This document shows, in pieces, positions 35,526 through 46,867 of a DNA stretch of 64,000 nucleotides (position 1 is the first letter of the stretch; each line of letters begins with the position of its first letter). Source of the DNA: Filosporella fistucella (taxonomy: Eukaryota > Ascomycota > Leotiomycetes > Helotiales); assembly GCA_030077755.1 (NCBI GenBank), contig JAQJZZ010000010.1, positions 4,712,001 to 4,776,000 of the forward strand, in the 5' to 3' direction. The notes beneath the pieces are model-generated. The model worked only from the letters and a program-made list of their open reading frames with translations, did not search any database and was not told where the DNA came from. A program made the translations under genes and the position numbers.

Positions 35526-36841
35526 TCATGGCTCTATCGTATCAACAAGCACCTTCAACACCAGATTTCCTTCATCGTCCTTGACTCTACCTGCCATAGC
35601 GAATGCATTCGGAATCCCTTCAAATCCCTTAAATCTTTGTGTGATCAATGTTGAGAGATCAGGGAGAAGAGGGTTCCCACTTGAAACCAATTTGATGGCA
35701 TCTTCATAGGTGTTTGCGTATCTGAATACACCCATCAGATCAACCTCTCGTAAGGCCGCTGCTGAGATTGGTAGAGTCTGGATAGGACTTCCCATTCCGA
35801 TCAACATAATCTTTCCACCCGGTCGTGTCGACTATTTTCATCAGCAAAAGTTCATAGCTCAATAGATGGTTCAGGACTTACATATATCGAAGCTTGCAAA
35901 CAAGATTCCACGCCCGTACATTCAAATACCGCGTCCACCTCTCCAGCAACACCTTTAACCATCTCCGCCACCTCTTTCGCAAAAGCAAGCTTCTCTTCAA
36001 TAGCCTGTGGTCTTTTCATCGGTACAACGATCTTTGCATCCGCGAATTTGTTGGCAACTGCGAAATCAACACGCTCGGCTTGGATATCGGCAATGATTAC
36101 GGTTTTAGCTCCTGATACTTTACTCATTGCTGCACAGAGGAGACCGACTGCTCCAGCACCGAAAACGAGGACGGTACTCCCTTTTGCGAGAGCTGCGCGA
36201 CGGGAACCATGGATTGCGACACCGAGAGGTTCGAGAATAGCTCCCAGCTCTAGGGAGACATTGGAAGGGAGTCTGAGAATGTCAGTTTGGCTCGTTTTGA
36301 TATATCATTGGATTGATGATGAAGACATACTTATGACAGTAGACAGCAGGGTGATTGATCCTCGCCTGCAACGTTCCCTGGAAATGAGGGAAGCTCTTCG
36401 CCGAACTCCTGAATCTGAGCGCTTTACAGATGTTATACCGCCCACTCTTGCACAAATCACACTCCAGACATGGTAATCCCACTTCTAGAGCGACTTTATC
36501 TCCAACTTTGAGATTCGTGACTTCAGAGCCTACTGCTGTGATTACGCCAGAAGACTCGTGACCGAGCGTTAAGGGTTCTTGAACGATGATATCTCCATTG
36601 CGGTAGTGATTGAAGTAATGAAGATCCGAGCCACAAAGACCGGTTGCTTGGACTGCAATTTGTACTTCTGAAGCCTCTGGAAGACCGAGTTGACGATGTT
36701 CCTGTATTAAATTAATATGCGTAACTACCGAGAGAACAAGAGTACCACACATACAACTTTCAGATCCTTCACTCCGTGCAACACCGAAGCAATAACCTCT
36801 TCGCTCTTACCCTTACTTGTAGTTTCTGCACTAGTAGCCAT
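35526..36841 (-). CDS. Zinc-dependent polyol dehydrogenase (xylitol/sorbitol dehydrogenase-like MDR)
   Basis: Four exons: 36841-36755, 36701-36331, 36272-35882 and 35831-35526, total 1,155 nt, 384 residues, standard for medium-chain dehydrogenases. Catalytic zinc ligands are Cys about 52 in GLCGSDLHYF, His-Glu in LGHESSGV, and Glu in ILEPLGVAIHG. The structural zinc lobe is CLECDLCKSGRYNIC. The NAD-binding Rossmann motif is GAGAVG, followed by a strand ending in IIADI, an acidic residue consistent with NAD rather than NADP use. These features fit sorbitol/xylitol/L-arabinitol dehydrogenases, which oxidise polyols to ketoses; the exact substrate is open. The gene is divergent from the KduD-like gene with 316 bp between start codons, suggesting shared control. 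Confidence 0.92.
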
Positions 36842-37157
36842 TTCGATAAAATTGAGATTATCAATATTTTGCTTCAAACATGTAATTTCCATCTCTATTT
36901 CTACCCCTCCTCGTGATCCCGCTCTCGCTCCCCACTCGGCGTTTGACGGCAGTCATTGAAACATAGTGGGGCCTCCCCATCAATTCCCGGTTCAAAGCAC
37001 CCCAGAATTGGAAATTCTCTCCATTTCCCGGCCCGTCCATCGGAGGGGTAAATATTCCGGGGTTTGGGGAACGGTTACTTAACTTCCATCATACAAAAGC
37101 TCGTTCTTGTGATCAATTGAGACATTTGTTTCTGTCAGAGAGAATCAAAGAGACGAA
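36842..37157. promoter_or_regulatory. Shared divergent promoter with CreA-like sites
   Basis: This spacer separates the start codons of the polyol dehydrogenase (-) and the KduD-like dehydrogenase (+). It holds several SYGGRG matches of the carbon-catabolite repressor CreA/Cre1: CCCCAC at 36930-36935 (minus strand), GTGGGG at 36966-36971 and CCGGGG at 37057-37062. Such short sites are common by chance, but three close together between two sugar-metabolism genes is suggestive. Confidence 0.5.
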
Positions 37158-38208
37158 ATGACTACTACGCTGAAGATGTTTTCGCTGGAGGGACAGACTG
37201 CTCTTGTGACGGGTGGAACGAGGGGAATTGGACAGGCGGCTGCTATTTCGCTGGCGGAGTGCGGGGCAGATGTTATACTCGTACAGGTGTTCATCCCTTT
37301 TATTCTCTGTCTACTTTCTCTATGTTCTATGGAATTCAAGATGGAATCACAGCTAACCATTCATTCTACTTTTAGCGCGATACTTCCAATACAGCAACTC
37401 AGAAAGCAATTGAGGCCCTAGGACGCAAAGCGACGATATATACAGCTGATTTGTCGTCACAAGAAGATGTCAAAGGACTTACGCCTAAGATATTGAACGA
37501 TGGCCATAAGATCCAGATATTGGTCAATTGTGCGGGGATACAGAGACGGCATCCCAGTGCTGTGTTTCCGGACAATGATTGGAATGAGGTATTTCTCCTT
37601 CATCACCTTCACAGGTTGCATTTCCGAGCTTTCCATTTCCAAAGCCTCGATTCCCAACTTCAATTCCAACCTCTTAACTTCCACATTTCCATTCTGCAGA
37701 GTCCAATTTCCGAATATACATTTTCGAGACTCAATCAGAAAAGAGAAACTAACTCAAACAGGTCATCCAAGTAAACCTCACCACAGTATTCACCCTCTGC
37801 CGCGACATCGGCGCCCACATGCTCACTCTCTCACCCTCCCCCATCACCGGCCGCAGGGGCTCAATAATCAACTTCGCCTCTCTCCTCACCTTCCAAGGCG
37901 GTCTCACGGTCCCTGCCTACGCCGCCTCCAAAGGAGCGGTCGCACAGCTTACAAAAGCACTTAGTAACGAGTGGACAAGCAAGGGGATAACAGTCAATGC
38001 CATCGCGCCAGGATATATAGAGACGGAGATGAATACTGCGTTGTTGAATGATGAGGCTAGGTTGAGGAGTATCAGTGAGAGGATTCCTGCTGGCCGGTGG
38101 GGCGTACCGGAGGATTTTAAGGGGAGCGTGGTGTTTTTGGCTGGGAAGGCGAGTGCGTATGTTAGTGGGCATGTTTTGGTTGTTGATGGGGGGTGGATGG
38201 GGAGGTAG
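37158..38208 (+). CDS. Short-chain dehydrogenase, 2-deoxy-D-gluconate 3-dehydrogenase (KduD)-like
   Basis: Three exons: 37158-37286, 37376-37588 and 37762-38208, total 789 nt, 262 residues, typical of classical SDRs. The cofactor motif TGGTRGIG is near residue 18, NCAGI follows, and the catalytic triad sits in FASLL (Ser) and YAASK (Tyr, Lys). The block [21 protein letters not shown], restored across intron 2, is characteristic of KduD-type enzymes that interconvert deoxy-ketouronates or 2-deoxy-gluconate derivatives in sugar-acid breakdown. The C-terminus [11 protein letters not shown]...VDGGWMGR is standard. Cytosolic. It is paired head to head with a polyol dehydrogenase and is near myo-inositol oxygenase, which makes glucuronate, so a sugar-acid role is plausible. 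Substrate specificity in fungi is inferred. Confidence 0.88.
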
Positions 38209-39311
38209 TGTGAAGTAATCCAGGCTTAGAGGCGTGTAGAATGATAGAGAGAATGAGATTTCACAAACAAATATAGATATATTGCAACTTCCTAAAAAGC
38301 CCGTTTTTCAACCCCTGTGTACTTCAAGTCTACATTCAAATTGAACCCTTATAAACCCCAATAAACCTAAAACCATCCACTAAAACCAAAATCCCTCATC
38401 AAGAAACCGTGAAATCCACACGGCTAATGAAACAAAACGGTAATTGAAGAATTCAAGCCTTTATGTGGCTGACGGCTTTCCATACAGAAGGAGTGCACCA
38501 CCATCCAAAAATAGAAAAAGAAATCCCTTAGCTTCGAAACGGTCTTTGGCGGGGAATGAGGGGTAGGTAAGGTAGATTCTGATTCCTACCTTATGGAAAG
38601 TATTGTATTTAATCCCTTGGTATCCTGGCTGCTGCTCTGTACTAATTGAGAGGGAGATTTAGACAAAGAATTCAAAGAAAGTGGTTGTTGGAAATAAGTG
38701 ATATTTATTCCTTTGGTAAGTATTGATGAATATTGTCCAAGTTTCTAAAAGGAAAAAGAAGTGTATTTGAGAAGAGGCGTCGGTTCACAAGTGTTCTTGG
38801 AAATAGTAGATGGGTGTGACACAGGATGTGGGCCATTGATTGGAGGATGGCAAGTCATCTCAGCCCGTGTGGATGGCGTTTGTTGCACGTCTATCAGCCT
38901 TATACATATAGGTTTCTTGGAATATGTGAGATTGACGTAAATGTGTTGCTGGTTTGTCTTTTTTATAAGCTATAGAAAGAGATTTGATCTGAGAACTGGT
39001 GCATGGAAGTCAATTGCCTTGTTTAGGGGACACATATATGGAGCGACCGTGAAGTCCAAGTCGTATTTTTACTGTTACAGTAGCAATTCTTCCTGGCATT
39101 AGAAATATATGAGTAGATGGCAGATTCGTAAATAATAAATTCCATTGGGTTTGTCGTCTTCTTTTAAGGAACCATGTATAATAGTCTATCCGCTCAATAA
39201 CCAAGAGTCTATCTCTGATATTTCCATGCTCAAAAACAATGCAAAATGAGGTATAAAAGAAATTCGTCACGAGTCCCTGCTGAGATTGCTCGTCTTTTCA
39301 TATTCGTCCAT
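38209..39311. other. Intergenic, convergent 3' ends
   Basis: This 1.1 kb spacer lies between the stop of the KduD-like gene (+) and the stop of myo-inositol oxygenase (-). A/T-rich, with no supported feature. Confidence 0.55.
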
Positions 39312-40306
39312 CTACCACTTGATAACCTTTTTTGGGAAGAATTCATCAATGAGCTCGAGGTAATATGGCTGTAATCGAGTTAGTATATGTTCTCATTGTT
39401 ATATTGAGTAGGGTAGGACTATCTTACCTTGAGAACTTCAATGCTTGGTACCTCATCACTCTTGCTGTATAGATCATATGGATTGAATGCTCGAACAGCC
39501 TCCAACATTGCTTGGTCATGATCATCCATCAACTCATGGTATGCGCCAGCGGAGTGCCATGGGTAGAAAGAGTGGTATCGGATCATAGCAAGAGCCTCGG
39601 CCGGTAATGTGGATTGGTCCTTGACAATGTGGTAGAGATATTCATCATGGCCCCAAGATAGCATGACATTGTCCATTCCAATACCAGGAGTGTAGATGCC
39701 GAATTTGGTACTGTAGATTGGGTTTTCGCTGTCAGGATTGCCTTTGAAGGTGTCTGGGTAGATGATTCTCTTGTCGAAAGCACACCCGACTGGAAATGTG
39801 TCACCGACAACATCCCATTGCCCTTCAGCGCCGTAGAAGAATAGAAGCTTGCCCAAGTCGTGAATAAGTCCGGTAAGTTGCATCCATCTTGGCTTTCCAT
39901 CTCGTCTTATGGCCTCAGCCGATTGAAGGAGATGTTCTATTTGGGATAGCGAGGTATCTGGATCAGATTCGTCGATAAGAGTATTGAGTTTCTCCATAGC
40001 TTGCCAGACAGTCATCTCGGCTCTGGTCTTGGACTTAAACTCGTTTCGTGCTTTCAAGTTGTATGCCACTGTCTGCTTCTCATGTTGCTCCCGATAAAAG
40101 TTCTTGACTCTATCACACGCATCTTCGTATTGACGGAATTGTGTTTTGTCCTTCTCGGCATCAAATTCGGCCTTGTCGAGCATTGACTTTTGTTTTAATT
40201 CGGCTTTTAGAACGTTGACTGCGTCGATATCATCGGATAGGTTCTCGAGCGCCATTCCGTCTCTGTCACCAAAGAATGGTGCTGGGTCTACTGCTGATGG
40301 TGCCAT
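39312..40306 (-). CDS. Myo-inositol oxygenase
   Basis: Two exons, 40306-39428 and 39368-39312, total 936 nt, 311 residues. The 59 bp intron joins EVLK to PYYLELIDEFFP, giving the family's usual C-terminus ending VIKW. The enzyme cleaves myo-inositol with O2 to D-glucuronate using a mixed-valent di-iron centre. Iron-ligand motifs are visible: HDLGK in GLIHDLGKLLF, and SWGHDEYLYH, followed by RYHSFYPWHSAGAYHELM. Substrate-loop residues such as GDTFPVGC are in place. Upstream blocks FRQYEDACDRVKNFYREQH and TVWQAMEKLN also match. It is cytosolic in known organisms. Its position next to the KduD-like and polyol dehydrogenases suggests an inositol/glucuronate neighbourhood, but gene order alone does not prove a pathway. 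Confidence 0.96.
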
Positions 40307-42538
40307 TTTGAAGGTCTTTGTTGATTTTGAACAGGGAAAGGCACTGGGGATAAGTTGAACAATGAAGGCTGACCAGGGTTAATTATGGACGTGGCTCAAA
40401 GGAACAGAAGATTGTAAGTGAAAGAGAAATGATTGATACTCGAGAGGATCTTGAGAAATATAGTCCTCAAAAATTTCCTTGTCACTAGACTTTTATGTAC
40501 ACAAGATACTTCTCCCAAATATCTGGCGGGGTAATTTTCCCCAACCAAGAGAGGGACCACTTGCCAGGCTCAAAAAGAACCATCCGCAACAAGTCTCGCT
40601 GTACCTTGACATATAACAGCATGATTGGGTTTGACTAATAATAAACAGCTCAATGGAAGGTGTCGATTTCCACAAAGAAATGGAGAAATCGTGGGGAGGG
40701 GCAGCAAGATGACATGCATCCTGTGTCGGGAAAAGCTTTTCGAGGTCGAGAACGAGGTTTGACTGTCCGGTTTGCCAAGGTGGGATTAGTTTCCAGACTG
40801 TTGCGAGGTGATGGACGGAAAAGGAAGTTTAGTCGATGGATTGCATTTCGGCGAAAATTACCATTCTTGTCAGCTGCCCCCGTGTGATCGAAGGTGGCTG
40901 AAGTCACGAGTATGTGTTTTTGACAGAATAATTGCTTTGCTGTGACTTGTACTGGATATCCTTGATGTACCTCTTGATGGCAACTGCTCTCCTGATCAAC
41001 GAAATAGGCAATAAGTTGGCGAAAATACGACGGTACTGGATTCCCATTGTACAGCTACCTTGATCAAAAGAAAAGAGAAGTTGGCCATGTGATATAATTG
41101 ATACGTCGACATTTCTCATTTTCCTTCCTCTTGACCTTGTAATCTATGTTCCATCGGACTACCTACCTATGATTAGTCGATTGACTGGGGCTTTTGAATC
41201 GTTTAGATATTCGGAGACCGAAGTCAATGCAATGAACACCTCATGATGATCGGCAGGAATTCATTCCAGGTTTCACCAACTTAGGAGAGGCTGAGTGAAG
41301 TGATTCCAAGTGGTCGGCGGCATTCAAGACGGAGAGGAATAGACCGTCGAGCCATTAAAAGATGATGATATTCCTACCATAAGATATGAATATGGTTGAA
41401 GCAAACGTATATGTAGAGCTTTTATGCCTTTGGACAAGAGATGGGTTTAATATGGGTTTTAAGTGTTTCAATATATCTGAGATATTGAATGTCAATACAA
41501 AATTTAAGAATTATGAGGTAAGAAAGGCTGCCATGAATTAAGCTGAAGCCAAATCTCGTACAAAGTTTGGGCGGTTCAAACATTGTGGGAGTGAAGATGA
41601 GGGTGTCTGGAAGATTTCAAATGCAGAGTAAACCAACGACTTTTTGTTCTGTGCTTTCAGTATGTCAAAAATTCAGACCTTGCAAGTCCGTCCGATTCAT
41701 TTTGCCTAATGTGAAATTGTACAACTCTATTCCAAGTATTTGGGTGGAACTTTATGTAGATATCACATGATTTATGCACCGATTATACAGTTATCCCATC
41801 TCTCAACTCAAACTCGCCGAAGATCATTCTACCAACACCGATCAGAATTCGGTCAAAGGGTGAATCCTAAGGAAACGTTAAATCACTATGTCCAATCATC
41901 TATCCTATGCAAATTCGAATCCTCCTCACTATCGAATTCAAATTTGGATCATCAACGAAAAACGAAATATGCTGCGTTGCGAACGGGCCGTTAATTAAAT
42001 AGTGTGTAAATAAGTTCGGTGTCATATTCTCAGGCACGCGTCTGGTTGCTGGGAGCACCAAATTGCTTTCAAACCTCAACATCTGGCAACAGGAATGGAC
42101 TCAGATTTTGACTTTCTGCACAATACCAAAATTCGAAGCCACCTCTGACAAATTCTTCTTTCTTGACACAGTGAATGCACCGAACTCTTCCAGAAGTTTA
42201 TGCTTGCCAATAACGCGCTCGAGCTATTACAATTTAACGTTGTAATCTACCCGTTTCATTACAAACGACGCGAAACCCCTGAGCGCCCCTCCTATCCGGA
42301 ACGTACCCTATCCTCTATTTCGATACACAATTCGACATTCGTATCACAATCTTCTCCAGCAACCGTCTTTCATTCAATTCCCAAATATCCCAAAGACTGC
42401 AGAGACTGCTGCGGGGCAGAGTCAATGAGCTCCTCTCGAACCATAAATCGATAATATAATCCTTCGTTGTCTCGGACGGAGCCTTGAATCCGCAGGACCG
42501 AACAGCATAATCATTCAGAAACACGAACTTCATACAAG
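40307..42538. other. Long divergent spacer (2.2 kb)
   Basis: This is the upstream region of both myo-inositol oxygenase (-) and the next gene (+). Only short frames with no signature are present (for example 40660-40907 and 41740-41994). No RNA gene or transposon was seen. Confidence 0.5.
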
Positions 42539-44146
42539 ATGGCAGATACACCAGAGCTCAGGCAGCAGCCATCATTCCGTCGCGAATCTCCATCTCCATC
42601 TCCTTCGACCTCGCCCACACCAGCTATAGGAGCTTGTCCAGAGCTCTCTCGTTGTGTATCTACAGCGTCAACCGGTTCGATGTTCTCCGGAGAATCTGCA
42701 ATGGGCCGTGAATCCCTGGGCAGCACAACTTCAGTTGGCTCATCGGTTTCACGATCATCCTCTGCGAGCTATTCGAATCGACAATCTTCTATGGGTGGAC
42801 CAGAGAAGCCAAAACGACGTGGCTATGTTAGACCTCAAGGGACAAACTTCGCAGCTTCGGCACAATCCAGAGAGAGTGTTCTTAGCTTGGGAAGCATAGC
42901 ACATTTACAATATTACTTTGCGCGGACGGGCCTGCTCGATGGAAAGGGAGGCCGGCTTTCAAAGAAGAAGGACCAGCGAGGGACTTTGGACCTCTCGGCC
43001 TTGGACACATCATTTCTTACACCAAAAGTCGTTGGCTCGGATGTCGACTCCTCATATGCGTCAATGGGAAGCAGCCCGGAGCTTCACGCACAGTTGGGAG
43101 GTGCTCTGGTTGAAAGTCCAACTCAGGAGGATTATGGTTATTCCAGTGAGGAGGAAGAAGATCCAGACCACCCACATATGCTCCCTCCGACCGTGAGCAC
43201 GTACAACCACAGGGAGAAGATAATTCCTCATCCACCAACTCTTGCGGAGCTAAAGGACGAGTTACAGAAGACACTTGCGAATGCTGATAAAGTCCTTGAC
43301 GATGCAAAGCAACACCCCTCATCTCAGACTTCCTCTCCGAAACGTCCTCAAACCTCCGATGGTACACCACAAAGTCCAGCCGCCGATGATAACAGAGGAT
43401 GGTTTGAGCTACAGGGCATGCATATTCTCGATATTATGACATTGGCAATCCGGGCTGCAAAAATGTACTATACCGCACACGATCAACCAGCACGTCTCTC
43501 AGCCATCAAGTCAGAACGGAAGATTCGAGCAGAACTACTATCAGTCATGGACGTGTTGAAGAGAATGGCAACCAGGAATTTTGCCTCTGGGATGCGGACA
43601 GAGGAACGAGTGACTATGGAGCGATGGGTTCAAAGTGTCTATGAGATGTTGAGTCAAGAAGAAGCTATGGAAGAGGCGGAACGAAAACAGAGAGCGAGCT
43701 GGACTTGGCTAGACGATGCTTGGGAAGGACAAATTGTCGAACGGGAATACGCCTTCATCAAGTCCATGGACCCGGAATCCGACAGCCTGCCCGAATTCAA
43801 ATCCGTGGATGAGGTCACAGACGAGGAGCTCCCTACCGAGTTCTTAAAGGAGATGAAGACTGGATTGAGATTAGTCAAATTGCATAATGCTGTGGTCAAG
43901 AAGAGCAAGCGACCTTTTGGAGCAATTGACAAGATGCACACAGATTTTGGCAAACCATATCGGAGTGCTGAGAATTTACGGTATTGGATCAAAGCTGCTG
44001 AATTGCGATGGGAGGTCATTCTCAAAGTGGATGTTATGGGGGTTGTAAATGGTACGAACAGAGAGGCATGGAAGGGTTTTGAGGATGCGATCTGGAAATG
44101 GTGTGGCAAAGTGAGAGAGGAGATCTCTGCTGAGTTGAAAGACTAA
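42539..44146 (+). CDS. Conserved-looking fungal protein of unknown function
   Basis: An intronless gene of 535 residues; the ATG at 42539 follows ACAAG. The first ~290 residues are disordered and Ser/Pro-rich (SPSPSPSTSPTP, SRSSSASYS, and an acidic patch YSSEEEEDPD). From about 290 the protein becomes folded and helical: GWFELQGMHILDIMTLAIRAAK, IRAELLSVMDVLKRMATRNF, ERWVQSVYEMLSQEEAMEEAE, then WTWLDDAWEGQIVEREYAFI and a C-terminal GFEDAIWKWCGKVREEI. Trp-rich helical modules of this sort occur in uncharacterised Pezizomycotina proteins. I do not recognise a named domain and give no function. The compositional switch between halves suggests a regulated scaffold. Confidence 0.85.
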   Translation: MADTPELRQQPSFRRESPSPSPSTSPTPAIGACPELSRCVSTASTGSMFSGESAMGRESLGSTTSVGSSVSRSSSASYSNRQSSMGGPEKPKRRGYVRPQGTNFAASAQSRESVLSLGSIAHLQYYFARTGLLDGKGGRLSKKKDQRGTLDLSALDTSFLTPKVVGSDVDSSYASMGSSPELHAQLGGALVESPTQEDYGYSSEEEEDPDHPHMLPPTVSTYNHREKIIPHPPTLAELKDELQKTLANADKVLDDAKQHPSSQTSSPKRPQTSDGTPQSPAADDNRGWFELQGMHILDIMTLAIRAAKMYYTAHDQPARLSAIKSERKIRAELLSVMDVLKRMATRNFASGMRTEERVTMERWVQSVYEMLSQEEAMEEAERKQRASWTWLDDAWEGQIVEREYAFIKSMDPESDSLPEFKSVDEVTDEELPTEFLKEMKTGLRLVKLHNAVVKKSKRPFGAIDKMHTDFGKPYRSAENLRYWIKAAELRWEVILKVDVMGVVNGTNREAWKGFEDAIWKWCGKVREEISAELKD

Positions 44147-44419
44147 ATGATTCACAGTGGTTATAATGGCTTATGATGATAATGCTTATGTTAAGTTAGG
44201 GGCAAGGGCCTCCTCACCCCATTTGTACATATTTGGCTCACAGAATTGTGGCCTGGGGTTCTCTCTTGCTTCGTACTATACCCACTTTTAGTTACTTGCA
44301 TTAAATACTTTTCTTCCTTTTGCAATCTTAATTTATTCAAACTTCGGGAGTGATGCCGGCTGACTTCTGCAACCACTCAACATTTGACCACATCCATCTC
44401 ATACCCTTGCAGCTCACCC

Positions 44420-44827
44420 CTATCCTAAGCGAGCCTCCGGGCGTCGCTCTCCAAGCATCATCTCATCTTCCACCTCCCTCAGCACTTCATTTTCAAACAA
44501 CTGATCCAAATCCTCCAACAGCTTCCCTACCATTCCAGAAACCCTTTTCCGTGTTTCTGACCCCGTGATGACCTTGCTCTGCGCCTCAGCTAACTCTTCC
44601 ATCAGAACTTGAGTCATATCGTCCAGGATCCACAGAGTATCGAGCCAACAGGTAAGATCTTGCTTGTAGAGGAGGTAAAACTGTTCCTTCTCTGTGAGAG
44701 ATGTCCTAGAGGGAGATAAAACGACGATAGGTTGTGGCTTGGGTTTTTGGTGATGTGCTGCTGGGATTTGAAGACAGCAAGCAGGGCATTTTGGTTCATC
44801 TTCAGTTCGGGAGGATGTAGGCTCCAT
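44420..44827 (-). CDS. Small acidic helical hypothetical protein
   Basis: An intronless 135-codon frame from ATG 44827 to TAG 44420. A short N-terminal CPACC-containing stretch is followed by EKEQFYLLYKQDLTCWLDTLWILDDMTQVLMEELAEAQ and a second helix GKLLEDLDQLFENEVLREVEDEMM. The heptad-like spacing suggests a coiled coil or helical bundle. It ends about 270 bp from the convergent 535-residue gene. I do not recognise the family; an open frame with realistic amino-acid composition and an ATG is the evidence. Confidence 0.5.
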   Translation of the reverse strand: MEPTSSRTEDEPKCPACCLQIPAAHHQKPKPQPIVVLSPSRTSLTEKEQFYLLYKQDLTCWLDTLWILDDMTQVLMEELAEAQSKVITGSETRKRVSGMVGKLLEDLDQLFENEVLREVEDEMMLGERRPEARLG

Positions 44828-45486
44828 GATGTACTTCTGAGTAGCTGGTTTATTTTCTTTCGGAAGAGATGTGGCACTTGGAGATACTTGACATCGAATC
44901 TGATGTGCTTTATATTTGGGACGAAAGTGTTAGCTGAAAGACGTTTCAGTACGAGGAATTAAGGGAAAGGTCAACTAGGATCTAGGCGTTTCAGGAGTTC
45001 TGATACTGCTACCCAAAGTTGACAAAGGGAAAGATATAATGATTCTTAACAGGATATAGAATCCAAAAGATTCCTTCGAAGTAGATTTTTTATGGTGTTG
45101 CGAGGAGCTGAGTATATTCTCCCGAACGACAAAAGGCATGAACAAATCAAGTGGAGGTGATGTTCCCTCCTATGTGACCAGATTAAGGAAAAACTCGATA
45201 CAGAAAAAGTTCTCATCGACAACTAATTACATACTCATTTTAACTTGTTGCAAAGAGCTTTGGAGCACTACAAATTATTAAATATCAAAGTAGCAAAACA
45301 ATCAGAGACATGGACTTCGACCCTACGAATTCTTGCTATACCTCTCAAGGAGTTACTTCCCTATTGCTTTCTGCCGGGAAATTTGGCAAGCATTTATATC
45401 GTCATATGCAGTGATCACGTCATTTCCTTGAATTTAATAGTCGTTCGCACTTGCCTCTAACTTTTCGTTTATTTAGACAAATCCCA

Positions 45487-45725
45487 TATTTACAAGTTCG
45501 CTAGAGTATTATTACTCGTATAGGCATATCGGTTATTTATAAATTCGTCGGAGCTATATTATTAACAAGAATGCATCACGTTCAAAAGGGTTTTATTACT
45601 CGCAAGGATTTGTTACCTGGTTTTGAGTTCGCCCGGAGTATAGTTTTTTGCATTGATATGCTATACATTATAAGTTCGCTAGATTCTTATCATCCCTCTC
45701 CTCTTCTCTCGAACTTATACTCTGG
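45487..45725. repeat. Irregularly spaced AAGTTCGCYRGAGTAT-like motif
   Basis: Related copies occur near 45490 (ACAAGTTCGCTAGAGTAT), 45540 (AAATTCGTCGGAGCTAT), 45630 (GAGTTCGCCCGGAGTATA) and 45669 (TATAAGTTCGCTAGA). An inverted copy, CGAACTTATACTC, is near 45710 and pairs perfectly over TATAAGTTCG with the copy at 45669. Function unknown. Confidence 0.6.
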
Positions 45726-45957
45726 CACTACTCTTCACCACTACTAACTGCCGATGTTTTTCCGTGTTAGTGTATAAAGCGTCTCTCTGTCACCTTCAAG
45801 TTCTCCAAACAAGAACAGCTTTCTAGACCCGAGCCCCAAGGAGGCTAGAGAGTTCCGGGAGTAGATTTGGTGTGGAAGCGGAGTATTTGATGAGTGGGAG
45901 GGTAGTCGATTAATTGACACAGAGGAGAAAGGAGAAGGACAGGGAGGATAAGGGCAA

Positions 45958-46275
45958 GCAAGAGCACATTCGACAGTTTAGAATACCAACGACCGTTATT
46001 CGTGTTGCCGACAGTTTGAAATGCCAACGTCGGAAGACCGGACGAAGTAGAGTGGAGGTGGGGAGAGCAAGAGCACATTCGACAGTTTGGTATGTCAACG
46101 ACCGTTATTAATATCAGCGACAGTGTTGAAATGCCAACGTCAAAGGACCGGACGAAGTAATGGGGAGGTGGGGGAGAAGCAAGAGCATATTCGCTGGTTT
46201 GGTATGTCAGTCACCGTTATTAATGTTAGCGACAGTGTTGAAACATCAACATCAAAAGTCCGGATGGAGTCAGGG
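45958..46275. repeat. Minisatellite, three diverged copies of ~110 bp
   Basis: Copies begin with GCAAGAGCACATTCG at about 45958, 46067 and 46179 (periods 109 and 112). Shared blocks are CCAACGACCGTTATT, GACAGTTTGAAATGCCAACGTC and GACCGGACGAAGTA. The frame is open through two copies on the plus strand, but there is no sign of a gene. Confidence 0.85.
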
Positions 46276-46867
46276 TCGAAGGGCGAAATGCGTCAATATT
46301 AAGTGAAATATATAAATGTCTGACCTGCACTGGCTTTCCTTACCACTGAATACCGCGAACACTTTCGAATTACTTCCTAAGCTCTCACTCATCATATTGA
46401 TGAAGCCTTTATCATGTTTGATTTATTCCGGAAAAGACTCTACCTAAGAATCATCAATTACTGGAAACCAATCCTCCAGAGTAATCTAATCAGATTCACA
46501 CTAGGCGCTGCTCCCGCCACCATCCTTTCCTTAGGCAGGCATGGGGAACCAGGTTATCTTCATTGACGCACACGACTAAGACTTTAGGTACCAGAAATCA
46601 GTGTATACGTCACGCTAATTCAATAAACCAAAAAATGAATATTTTCAGATTCGCTGCACTACTAATTATCATACTCTCTCGGTTTCTACTGACTCGGTAC
46701 ACACATACAAGTATTCTGCTTCGAGACCCATTTATTCACATCTCGAGGATCTTGATTCAAGGACTCAATTTCACACATGCCGGGTCTCGTCCCTCTCCTT
46801 AGAAAAACAATCCAAGCCCTGAAACACTCACATACCTCAGCTTCGTCCTCATCAGAGCAGCACAGCT

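Larger units (their letters stand above)
44828..46867. other. Repeat-rich spacer
   Basis: No firm gene is present. It contains an irregular AAGTTCGCTAGAGTAT-type repeat at about 45487-45725 and a ~110 bp minisatellite at 45958-46275, both listed separately. A 50-codon ATG frame at 46414-46566 (MFDLFRKRLYLRIINYW) lies downstream of a TATATAAAT at about 46304, but has no other support. Confidence 0.5.

Noticed and set aside
46414..46566. Short ATG frame (MFDLFRKRLYL...) behind a TATA-like element
   Set aside because: Only 50 codons with no supporting homology or Kozak strength; it could be an unrelated leader. Kept out of the gene list.
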